This document shows, one piece after another, positions 31,894 to 38,441 of a stretch of DNA of 38,698 bases. Position numbers and translations under genes: made by a program. Source of the stretch: a virus; IMG/VR virus record IMGVR_UViG_3300043450_000149, positions 1-38,698 of that record; one strand, 5' to 3'. Position 1 is the first letter of the stretch. Every line of letters starts with the position of its first letter. The notes under the pieces are model-generated. The model was not told the DNA's origin and did not search any database. It saw nothing but the letters and a program-made list of their open reading frames with translations.

Positions 31894-32111
31894 TCTTCGT
31901 CTCCTTCCAAATCGAGTTCCATCTGCTTCGGCGCGTTGGTCAGCGCCTCCACGACTTTCAAAAGATCGAACCGGTAGACATGGCCGACCTTGAGATACGT
32001 GTCCTTCGGGATTTCCCCTTGACGCACCCAGTTGCGGACGGTCGAAACCGAAACCGCAAAGTGCTTGGCCACATCTTCGATAGACACAAAGGGGTTGGTC
32101 CCTGCCTGCAT
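31890..32111 (-). CDS. MerR/excisionase-like helix-turn-helix protein
   Basis: A 73-residue protein from the ATG overlapping the previous stop (TGATG); GTG one codon upstream is possible. Residues about 8-55 are a compact HTH of the HTH_17/excisionase type: SIEDVAKHFAVSVSTVRNWVRQGEIP, then a wing with YLKVGHVYRFDLLKVVEAL. The end is acidic (MELDLEGDEE). It probably binds DNA and could be a phage regulator or, less likely without an integrase, an excisionase. It sits directly before the Acb2/Tad1-like gene with a four-base overlap. Whether it binds the recurrent palindrome is an open question. Confidence 0.75.
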   Translation of the reverse strand: MQAGTNPFVSIEDVAKHFAVSVSTVRNWVRQGEIPKDTYLKVGHVYRFDLLKVVEALTNAPKQMELDLEGDEE

Positions 32112-32527
32112 CACTTTTTCCTCACGGTGATGACGTACTCGCTGTCCACATTCAGACCGGGCGGGAGCACGTCGGGGTTTTGTTCAAGGAACTCTTTGAC
32201 CGTCGTCTGGTTCAGGCGCTTTTCGTAGAACTCTGGAACCTCGTTGGACATGATGAACTTGTTCATCGACTCCCAGTCGTTGGTCCAGTAGCGCGTCTTC
32301 GTCGAACGGTAGAAAATTCCCTCTGCGGTGCGGACACTGTCGACACCCTGCGTCTTGCAGTAGTCGAGCAGAGCCCGCTTCAGTTTGTCCTGCTTCTCGA
32401 CCAGCGCCTTGTCTTCGGCATCGAAAGCAGCTTTGAGCTCAGCCCGCTTGTCGCGGATTTTTATGTAGACCTTGGTGAGCTTTTCAACGGGAATGCCAGC
32501 CGCGTCAGCGGCAGTGTCTGCACTCAT
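32111..32527 (-). CDS. Coiled-coil conserved phage protein, unknown
   Basis: This 138-residue protein starts after an AAGGAGAACC site. Residues about 14-60 form a long charged helix (VYIKIRDKRAELKAAF, KALVEKQDKLKRALLDYC) typical of a coiled coil. The C-terminal half is a mixed domain (SVRTAEGIFYRSTKTRYWTNDW, FIMSNEVPEFYEKRL, LPPGLNVDSEYVITVRKK). I recall similar proteins in replication regions of many phages, where they have no assigned function. The helix-plus-small-domain layout loosely recalls Gam-type or host-nuclease-inhibitor proteins, but that is not supported enough to assert. It heads the group of five genes after the candidate promoter. Confidence 0.6.
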   Translation of the reverse strand: MSADTAADAAGIPVEKLTKVYIKIRDKRAELKAAFDAEDKALVEKQDKLKRALLDYCKTQGVDSVRTAEGIFYRSTKTRYWTNDWESMNKFIMSNEVPEFYEKRLNQTTVKEFLEQNPDVLPPGLNVDSEYVITVRKK

Positions 32528-32556
32528 AGTGGTTCTCCTTCACTATCAGGATTTGA

Positions 32557-32585
32557 TTTTTAGTGGTATATGCTGCTTTAGTCAA
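32557..32585 (-). promoter_or_regulatory. Candidate sigma70-type promoter
   Basis: On the minus strand TTGACT (32585-32580) is separated by 17 bases from TAAAAA (32562-32557), in an AT-rich 50-base gap unusual for this compact operon. The -35 matches 5 of 6 and the -10 matches 4 of 6 of the consensus. It would drive the coiled-coil, HTH, Acb2/Tad1-like, SSB-like and primase genes. Confidence 0.4.
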
Positions 32586-34113
32586 GCAGTTCTTTGTAAA
32601 GGTCGACGATCTTCGTATGGACGTCGATCTTCTCGTCAAGGAGTTTGTAGAGCCTGCGCTCAACTCCAGACCCCTGCAACTGCACCACGGTGCACTTGTT
32701 CTTCTGCCCCTTGCGGTGGACCCTAGCATTGGCCTGCGCGTAGGTTTCGAGCGAGGACGTCGGGCCCCACCAGACAACCGTGTCCGCTGCCGTCAGCGTC
32801 ACGCCATGGGCCGCAGCTTGCGGCTGGATCACAAGCACCCGAGGGTGCGCTTGCTCTTGGAACCGCTTGAAGATGTCGGTGCGAGCGCCCGCCGAAACGT
32901 CCCCGCTGATAACTTCGTTGGTGATCCCGTCCTTGGTGAGATGCTCGGCCAGCAGGTTGATGACGTGCTTGAACGGGGCGAAGACCAGCACCTTGTTCGG
33001 CGTCTCGTCGATGACTTCCTTCAGCACCTTGTAGCGGGTCTTGATATCGAACTGGACCGTCTCGCCTTCGTCGGTGTAGGCCGCGCCGCAGACCACCTGC
33101 AGCAGCTTGTTCATCTGCACGGCTGCGTTGACCGCCGTGATCTGATCGCCCGCCACCTGCATGACCATCTGGTTCTTGAGCTTCTTGTAGTAGACTTCCT
33201 GCTGCTTCGTCAGCTCCACGTCGCGCTTTACGTAAAGCATGTCTGGGAGGTCGAGGCACTCTTCCTTGGTGAAGCGGATGGCAGGCTGCAGAGCGTTGTA
33301 TACCGCCTCGGTCGCCGACTTCTTCGGCTTCCACTTATACTGCGTCTCCTTATACATGACCTGATCGCGCCACGAGGTGAAGTATCTCGGCACCCCCTGC
33401 GGGTTCACCAGTTTGGCCAGCCCATAGGCGTCTTCGGGGCCTTGGGCCGCCGGTGTGCCCGTCATCATCCATAGCCACGTGTCTGGGTTGACCAGCGAGT
33501 TCAGCACCTTCCACCGCACGCTCTGGGAGTTCTTGTAGTGGCTCGCCTCGTCCACGATAATCAGATCGTATCCCGCCGCAGCGATATCGTCCTTTACGAT
33601 CTCGAGGCCGTCGTAGTTGATGATAAGGAAGTCGGGCTTCAGCGAGATGATCTCTTTGCGCTTCTTCGCCGTGCCGTAGGCGATGGCCACCGAGCGGTGC
33701 ATCGCGAAGGAGAAGAGGTCCGCGCGCCACGCGCTGTCCATGATCGAAATCGGGCAGATCACCAAGGCGCGCTTGATGATGCCTTGCTTCATCAGGAAGT
33801 CCGCCGCCCAGATCGCGCTGGCTGTCTTGCCTGTGCCGGGTTCGGAGAAGCAGAACGCCCGCTGATACATAGTCAGGAAGGACGCCGTGGTCTTCTGGTG
33901 CGCCATCGGTGCGAAGCGCCCTGCCCAGTCGTAGCGGCCCTCAATGGGGGACGGCACCTTGATGTTGAGGGCTCGCAAGGTCTGCGCCTCTCGGACGCCC
34001 CAGCTCACCAACACCTCGTGCTGGTTCACGGCCTTGCTCTTGGGGATGATTGTAGTGACCTGCGCTGGATTGCGCAGCTTCAACAGCAGCGCCTTATTGT
34101 CGATGATCTGCAT
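32578..34113 (-). CDS. SNF2/superfamily 2 helicase
   Basis: This 511-residue ATPase is probably a replication or recombination helicase or translocase. Motifs in order: Q-like region PMAHQKTTASF (69-79), Walker A EPGTGKT (91-97), Ia VICPISIMDSAW, motif II DEAS (188-191), motif III TGTP (218-221), then a C-terminal RecA-like domain with KVLVFAPFKHVINLL, VLVIQPQAAAHGVTLT and motif VI QANARVHRKGQ. The RxHRxGQ element places it in the SNF2-like group rather than replicative DnaB types. The length is that of a minimal two-domain core with no extra targeting domain. CGGAGAACAGA-ATG sets the start; a perfect palindrome lies just upstream. Confidence 0.85.
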   Translation of the reverse strand: MQIIDNKALLLKLRNPAQVTTIIPKSKAVNQHEVLVSWGVREAQTLRALNIKVPSPIEGRYDWAGRFAPMAHQKTTASFLTMYQRAFCFSEPGTGKTASAIWAADFLMKQGIIKRALVICPISIMDSAWRADLFSFAMHRSVAIAYGTAKKRKEIISLKPDFLIINYDGLEIVKDDIAAAGYDLIIVDEASHYKNSQSVRWKVLNSLVNPDTWLWMMTGTPAAQGPEDAYGLAKLVNPQGVPRYFTSWRDQVMYKETQYKWKPKKSATEAVYNALQPAIRFTKEECLDLPDMLYVKRDVELTKQQEVYYKKLKNQMVMQVAGDQITAVNAAVQMNKLLQVVCGAAYTDEGETVQFDIKTRYKVLKEVIDETPNKVLVFAPFKHVINLLAEHLTKDGITNEVISGDVSAGARTDIFKRFQEQAHPRVLVIQPQAAAHGVTLTAADTVVWWGPTSSLETYAQANARVHRKGQKNKCTVVQLQGSGVERRLYKLLDEKIDVHTKIVDLYKELLD

Positions 34114-34126
34114 TCTGTTCTCCGAA

Positions 34127-34144
34127 GTTAGGGTTGTCCCTAAC
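34127..34144. promoter_or_regulatory. Palindrome GTTAGGG-TTGT-CCCTAAC (exact, extended)
   Basis: The longest copy, with 7-bp arms, lies across the stop codon of the HNH-like gene and 14-31 bases upstream of the helicase ATG. As DNA it is a plausible operator; as RNA it is a hairpin directly before the helicase ribosome site. Three other copies lie inside coding sequence, which favours a DNA-binding role. Confidence 0.6.
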
Positions 34145-34403
34145 GTTTTTTATTGCCGGGCTTTTGGCCGTTCCGGCTGCGGTTCTTCGACGGGCTCTCG
34201 AGCTTATATCCGTCTGCGTTACTGCCGCCCTCAGACAGCATCTTGTTGTGGCTGATGTCTTTGCCCTTGCGTGCCGCCTTGCCGTTCTTGGCATCGAAAG
34301 CCCGTCGCGCCCGCTGGCGCTCCATGCGGTCGGGGTGCTCCCCGCGCTCTTTCTGCTTCTGATACTCGTGTTTGTAGGGGCGAGGCGACTTCGTGTAGGG
34401 CAT
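34140..34403 (-). CDS. Small HNH-like basic protein
   Basis: This 87-residue, very basic protein starts MPYTKSPRPYKHEYQKQ. The C-terminal half resembles a minimal HNH nuclease: KGKDISHNKMLSEGGSN, then SPSKNRSRNG. H52, N62 and N74 stand where the H-N-N residues would be, but the usual Asp before the first His is Ser. Family relatives, as I recall, have D-H-x-x-P-L-S-x-GG-S-N. It may be an active nicking nuclease, a degenerate one or a nucleic-acid-binding protein. It lies between an unknown gene and the helicase, and its stop falls in the palindrome. Confidence 0.6.
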   Translation of the reverse strand: MPYTKSPRPYKHEYQKQKERGEHPDRMERQRARRAFDAKNGKAARKGKDISHNKMLSEGGSNADGYKLESPSKNRSRNGQKPGNKKR

Positions 34404-34405
34404 AG

Positions 34406-34747
34406 CTAACGCACCGTTGTGGTTGAGGAGCTCATGGTAACATATTTTTGCTGTGCCGCCAAACGCTCCCGCTCCATCGCACTGCGCACTTCGTCTCTGA
34501 CGGCGGTTACGAGCATCTGCCGCATGTTCTGCTGGAAGGTGTAATCGTTCACAATCGACAGCACCAAGGTGCGTCGGAACTCTGCGGTGGCGTAGCTAAT
34601 GTGCCCCTGCTCCATGGCGCGCAGAACGGAGATTTTCTGCGGGTCATCGAAGACGACGTCAACGAGAGCCGTCATGATCTTACCCTGAATGTGCTGCTCC
34701 AGCAGCAGGGCGGTGTTCGCCGCTTCGTCGAGGGTCGCCTCGGCCAT
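34406..34747 (-). CDS. Helical protein, unknown
   Basis: This 113-residue protein follows the nuclease gene after one base (TGATATG), with CGGAG as ribosome site. It is predicted nearly all helix: EAANTALLLEQHIQGKIMTALVDVV, KISVLRAMEQGHISYATAEFRRTL, VRDEVRSAMERERLAAQQK. The end is a polar SSSTTT tail. There is no signal peptide and no cysteine motif. Helical bundle proteins of this size in replication operons are often small nucleic-acid-binding or partner proteins, but I do not recognise this one. Confidence 0.6.
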   Translation of the reverse strand: MAEATLDEAANTALLLEQHIQGKIMTALVDVVFDDPQKISVLRAMEQGHISYATAEFRRTLVLSIVNDYTFQQNMRQMLVTAVRDEVRSAMERERLAAQQKYVTMSSSTTTVR

Positions 34748-34748
34748 A

Positions 34749-35411
34749 TCAAACTCCGTTATGTGCGCACTGCGTCACGGGGCAGTGCCGTTTGCAAAGA
34801 CCTGACGGGCGGGGGTTCCACACGCCGGTTTCATGGGCCTTCTCCAAGGATGCGTATTTCTGCAACCACGGCTTCCACAGCACGCCCTCATCCGACACGC
34901 TATACTTCTGCTTGATGAAGGCGTTGGCGATGACGAAGAGCAGGCCAGCCTTTACCTTGCGCACCTGCGGGAAGTGCTTGAACACCGTCAGAGCCATCAG
35001 CTGCAGCTGACCCGTATCGGCATACTTGGCACTCTTCCCGGTCTTGTAGTCCACGACCCGTGCCTCGTCCCCGTCGATGATCAGCAGGTCCACGATGCCG
35101 CGATACCACACGTTCTTGTCGAAGAAGCCGCAGGGCTCGAGGTCAGCAGTCAGACCCATCTTGAGTTCGCAGTGGCGCTCGCCCGGCAGGGCGGCCAGCT
35201 TGTCCATCGTCGGAACGATAAACGAGAAGCGCGGCGGGATCGGCGTACCGTCCCGCATGAAGTCCTCGCACGCCTTGTGGAACTCGGTGCCATACCGCAT
35301 GGCATCGGTCTCTTGGTAGGGATATTCCTTCAGCACGCTCGTATGGTAGAACTGTTTAGGACAGGTCTCGAACGCCTTGATCCTGCTGTATGACCACGCC
35401 CCTGCACCCAT
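34749..35411 (-). CDS. Cas4/RecB-like PD-(D/E)XK exonuclease
   Basis: A 220-residue nuclease from the ATG overlapping the polymerase stop (TGATG); in-frame ATGs up to five codons upstream are possible. The N-terminus has the family start WSYSRIKAFETCPKQF and GTEFHKACEDF (H45). The catalytic core is RGIVDLL (D108) and VVDYKTG (D121, K123), followed by the QLQLMAL helix. C17 together with C206, C210 and C215 near the end could hold an iron-sulfur cluster as in Cas4/AddB-type enzymes. It likely trims or recombines DNA ends during phage replication. Coupling to the polymerase supports that. Confidence 0.82.
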   Translation of the reverse strand: MGAGAWSYSRIKAFETCPKQFYHTSVLKEYPYQETDAMRYGTEFHKACEDFMRDGTPIPPRFSFIVPTMDKLAALPGERHCELKMGLTADLEPCGFFDKNVWYRGIVDLLIIDGDEARVVDYKTGKSAKYADTGQLQLMALTVFKHFPQVRKVKAGLLFVIANAFIKQKYSVSDEGVLWKPWLQKYASLEKAHETGVWNPRPSGLCKRHCPVTQCAHNGV

Positions 35412-37297
35412 CACGCCCATCCCCATTTGCCATTGCTGATCTCTCTGATCTTACCAGCTTCTAGCAGCTCCTTCCACGCTTTGCTATTCCTTCGTGGAAG
35501 TTTTTCCACGAAGGGGCGCGGCTTGGCCCCGACGGACATGAGGATTTCTTCGCACTCGCGGATATACCAATCGTAGTCAATGTCGTCCGGCAGGCTGTCA
35601 TCGAGCAGCATGAGAGGCTTGGCCCCCTCGGTGCGTGGCACCATGTTACCGTTTGAAACGTAGTGAACAGCCCCCGTCTCACCCTTGGCGTAATACCAGC
35701 GGACCACGCGACCGAGCGGCTCACCGTTCTTTTCGGCACCGCCATTGACCGTGCGAAGGGTCAGAAACTTCGTCACGTTAGGGCAGTCCCTAATGGTCAC
35801 CTCGACCGGAACCTGCTCGGTCAGATACTTCATGACCGCTTCGGCACAGATCGGCGTCTGAGGGTTCTTGCTCAGAGAGACAGGCGCGTAGACGCCCTTG
35901 GCCTTCGCCTTGCCGTCTTCCTTGACCGCGATGTAGTTGTTGACGTCCCGCGAGTAGAGGGCCTTGTAAACGGTCTCTTCTGTCTTCAGACCCGTGCGCT
36001 TCTCCCAACGGGAGATGATGAAGTTGACGTCGTCCCGCTTATCCCTCGGACATTTGATCACGATGCCGTCGGTGTTGGCCGACACGACAGGCACCCCATA
36101 GCGCTCCAAAGCCTCGATCAGCATCAACAAGGTCAGCTGGCCCGACAGAGTTGTGCGAATCATAAACTCTGGGGCATATAGGGCGCTGTATTTGTTAGAG
36201 GTTTTCCCGAAGGTGCCGTTCAAAACGATCTTCAGGGAGTTGGCTTTGACCGTGTTGCCGCTGTGTTTGGCAGCGAGGCGCTCTTCTAGGATTTTCCCAT
36301 AGACCGTGTTGAAGTGCTTGCCGAAGCCGCCCGGCTGCATGTTCATGTTCAACATCAAGCGCGGGTAGTAGCTCTCCACGTCCCTGTCGATCAACACGCA
36401 GTCCTTGTCGCTCCGGTGCGAAATCTCGGACTCCTGACTGTGCAGCCCCCCGATGCCGACCTTGTAGGTGGTGCCACCAATCTTGATCTTCAGGTTCTCG
36501 ATCTCTTTCGGCATCTTCACATGGCCGGTGTCGGGATCGATCAGCATGTCTACGTTGCAGATGACATTCAGCGCCTCACGTAGAGGCTCCGTGGAGAACT
36601 TGATATAGGGCGGCGGGCTGTAGACGATCCTGTCGTAGCCAATCTCTACCTTCGACGGCGTGTCTCCGGTCAGACGCTCGAACTCGGCTTTCAGCACGGC
36701 CTCTGCGATCTGCGCGTCCGACTTGGACCGCAGGTCTACGCCATACTCTTCGCTCATGGCCCGGCGCAGATCGACCTGACCCTGCAGGCTGTTGAACAGC
36801 ATCTGCGTCACGAGGGTGTCGTTCCGGCAGTATTTGCGGATCAGCTGCACGTCGTCTTCAGACAGAATGGCGTCATGGGCAATCGGCAGCTCTTTGAGCC
36901 ACTTGCTACCAAGGCGACCGCCGTAGATTTTCAGACCGACCTGTCCCGGTGCCACTTCGATAAGGTCGATGTGGTTCATCTTCGGGGGCTGCAAGCCCTC
37001 GTCTCGGTAAAAGTTCCACGGGCGGATGCCGAGGTTGATGATGCGATCACTGGCCCGCTTGATGTATTTCGGCTCCGGCGTCACCAAGGCGAACGTCAGG
37101 ATCGGCACGTCATAGCTGTTGCCGTTGAAGGTCACGATTTCAACATCAGGGTCACGCAAAATCCTGAGAATTTCGTCTCGGTCAAAGCCGCTGTCGTCGT
37201 CGTTGAATATCTCGAAGCGGCGAACCTTCCCCTGCTCTGTCATGAACAGAGCAAGGAAATAGTTCTTATAGACCTCAAGGTCCATGAACAGACGCAT
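35411..37297 (-). CDS. Family B DNA polymerase with 3'-5' exonuclease
   Basis: This 628-residue replicative polymerase has the full motif order. Exonuclease: Exo I MDLE (D6, E8), Exo II NSYD (N60, D63), Exo III Y156-CRN-D160. Polymerase: motif A DVESYYP (306-312), motif B K356-IVL-N360-GTFG, and motif C SANTDGI (406-412). In motif C the usual D-T-D is N408-T-D410, so one metal-binding Asp is replaced by Asn; the other and motif A's Asp remain. It is short for a family B enzyme, like other small phage polymerases. It is coupled on both sides, to a DnaQ-like exonuclease and a RecB-like nuclease. Confidence 0.85.
   Translation of the reverse strand: MRLFMDLEVYKNYFLALFMTEQGKVRRFEIFNDDDSGFDRDEILRILRDPDVEIVTFNGNSYDVPILTFALVTPEPKYIKRASDRIINLGIRPWNFYRDEGLQPPKMNHIDLIEVAPGQVGLKIYGGRLGSKWLKELPIAHDAILSEDDVQLIRKYCRNDTLVTQMLFNSLQGQVDLRRAMSEEYGVDLRSKSDAQIAEAVLKAEFERLTGDTPSKVEIGYDRIVYSPPPYIKFSTEPLREALNVICNVDMLIDPDTGHVKMPKEIENLKIKIGGTTYKVGIGGLHSQESEISHRSDKDCVLIDRDVESYYPRLMLNMNMQPGGFGKHFNTVYGKILEERLAAKHSGNTVKANSLKIVLNGTFGKTSNKYSALYAPEFMIRTTLSGQLTLLMLIEALERYGVPVVSANTDGIVIKCPRDKRDDVNFIISRWEKRTGLKTEETVYKALYSRDVNNYIAVKEDGKAKAKGVYAPVSLSKNPQTPICAEAVMKYLTEQVPVEVTIRDCPNVTKFLTLRTVNGGAEKNGEPLGRVVRWYYAKGETGAVHYVSNGNMVPRTEGAKPLMLLDDSLPDDIDYDWYIRECEEILMSVGAKPRPFVEKLPRRNSKAWKELLEAGKIREISNGKWGWA
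35778..35793. promoter_or_regulatory. Palindrome TTAGGG-CAGT-CCCTAA (exact)
   Basis: Third exact copy of the palindrome, inside the coding sequence of the DNA polymerase (about residues 503-508). Its presence in a conserved gene with the same spacer length as the other copies argues for a DNA-level signal. Confidence 0.5.
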
Positions 37298-37839
37298 CAG
37301 AGGAAGTTCCCGTTGGCCCTGTTGATGTCAATGAGGTGCTGCGCCTGCGTGCGGGCGTCGTCGAGGGCATTGTGATGCGTGCCGGACCGCACCATGGGCA
37401 CAGTGGGGAACATGCTCTTGACGGTGCGGTAGCAGCGATCCTTCCAGAAGGGCCACGGGAGACTGCGCTGGAGGCGCTTGTAGGTTTCGGCAACAATGAC
37501 GTTGTCGAAGCTGGCCCCGTTCCCCCAAACACCGCTGAGCGTTTCTGGTTTGCTGCCTGTGACGTTTACGATCCAGCCGTCCAAGGCATCCAGCGCGGAC
37601 ACGATATCCACGGTATCCGCTGTGAGCAGGGCGGCACGCGCCTCGTCGCTCTGCTGCATCCACCACATGACAGTGTTGGGGTCGATAACGGCTCCAGCGG
37701 CCACTGCGCTTTGCAGGTCAACGCTCTTGTAGAAGCCGCGAATGTCGACGCCCTTCCCGTCAAAAGCCACCGCCCCAATCGAAATGATGGGGGCATCGCT
37801 TCCGGTGCCCATGGTCTCAAGGTCAATCATGATGTGCAT
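37297..37839 (-). CDS. DnaQ/RNase T-like 3'-5' exonuclease
   Basis: This 180-residue DEDDh nuclease has D6 and E8 in MIDLETMG, D112 in GNGASFDN, and H156 with D161 in HHNALDDAR, the complete metal-binding set. The MWW segment (about 58-60) and the short CYRTVKSMF region resemble the Rv2179c-like group of small exonucleases. It may act as RNase or as single-strand DNase in proofreading or maturation. It ends in TGATG overlap with the polymerase gene, so the two are probably made together, although the polymerase has its own exonuclease domain. AAGGAGAACGACG-ATG sets the start. Confidence 0.82.
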   Translation of the reverse strand: MHIMIDLETMGTGSDAPIISIGAVAFDGKGVDIRGFYKSVDLQSAVAAGAVIDPNTVMWWMQQSDEARAALLTADTVDIVSALDALDGWIVNVTGSKPETLSGVWGNGASFDNVIVAETYKRLQRSLPWPFWKDRCYRTVKSMFPTVPMVRSGTHHNALDDARTQAQHLIDINRANGNFL

Positions 37840-37850
37840 CGTCGTTCTCC

Positions 37851-38441
37851 TTATTCTTCATCATCCAGCGGGGTGTCGAGGTGGTCGTAGAACACATCGA
37901 CGTTCTTGGCGAAGTAGACAGCCGAGGCCCGGTCATTGTCGCTCCGCGAGTAGACCTTCACGCAGGCCGCCTCTCCGTTGCGGTGCATGGCCGATAGGCG
38001 GGTGCCCACTTTCTGCAGCAGGTCCGGCACGGCACCCAGCGTCGGGTTGGCCTTAGCGATAGCATGCGTGATCCCGTTGACAGTCCATGGGCGGCGCTCT
38101 TCGAGGAACGCCTTCAGCGCGACTTCATAATCGGCCTGCGGGGCGGAGCTCAGCGTCACTGGGGCAGGAGCGGGGGCCGCTGCCTCGCGCATGCGATGGA
38201 CCAACTCGACGCGCACAGCACGCCAGCGAGACGGGTAGTGCGACGTGTCCTCTGACGCGTGGTTGTCCACAGCCCAGATGCGAAGTCCGTCACCGACCTG
38301 CAGATTGAGTTGATCGATATCCCTCGCCGAGATGAACGCCTGATCGTTCTCAGGTGTTAGGGCGAACCCTACCCCTGCCTTGGCGATGTAGTTCAACGTG
38401 ACTTCGTGGATCACGACGTCTTTCGGATTGAAGTAGTTCAT
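37851..38441 (-). CDS. Unknown protein with OB-like and winged-helix-like parts
   Basis: This 196-residue protein starts at an ATGA overlap with the DUF6378-like gene. Residues about 15-82 read like an OB or cold-shock type barrel: AGVGFALTPENDQAFISARDI, LNLQVGDGLRIWAVDN, RWRAVRVELV. After an Ala/Pro linker (about 87-97), residues 104-165 look like a winged helix (DYEVALKAFLEERRPWTVNGI, LLQKVGTRLSAMHRNGEAACV). Both would bind nucleic acid. The end is acidic (LDTPLDDEE). It lies directly before the exonuclease-polymerase pair. The two-domain reading is my inference from pattern; no family is recognised. Confidence 0.55.
   Translation of the reverse strand: MNYFNPKDVVIHEVTLNYIAKAGVGFALTPENDQAFISARDIDQLNLQVGDGLRIWAVDNHASEDTSHYPSRWRAVRVELVHRMREAAAPAPAPVTLSSAPQADYEVALKAFLEERRPWTVNGITHAIAKANPTLGAVPDLLQKVGTRLSAMHRNGEAACVKVYSRSDNDRASAVYFAKNVDVFYDHLDTPLDDEE
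38357..38371. promoter_or_regulatory. Palindrome copy with one mismatch (TTAGGG-CGAA-CCCTAc)
   Basis: Eleven of twelve arm bases match the palindrome, with the same 4-base spacer. It lies about 70 bases inside the 196-residue gene. It is the most upstream copy in the replication arm. Confidence 0.4.

Noticed and set aside
31890-32111. Excisionase of a temperate phage
   Set aside because: The HTH type fits, but there is no integrase, attachment site or repressor region in the window. A regulator is the safer reading.
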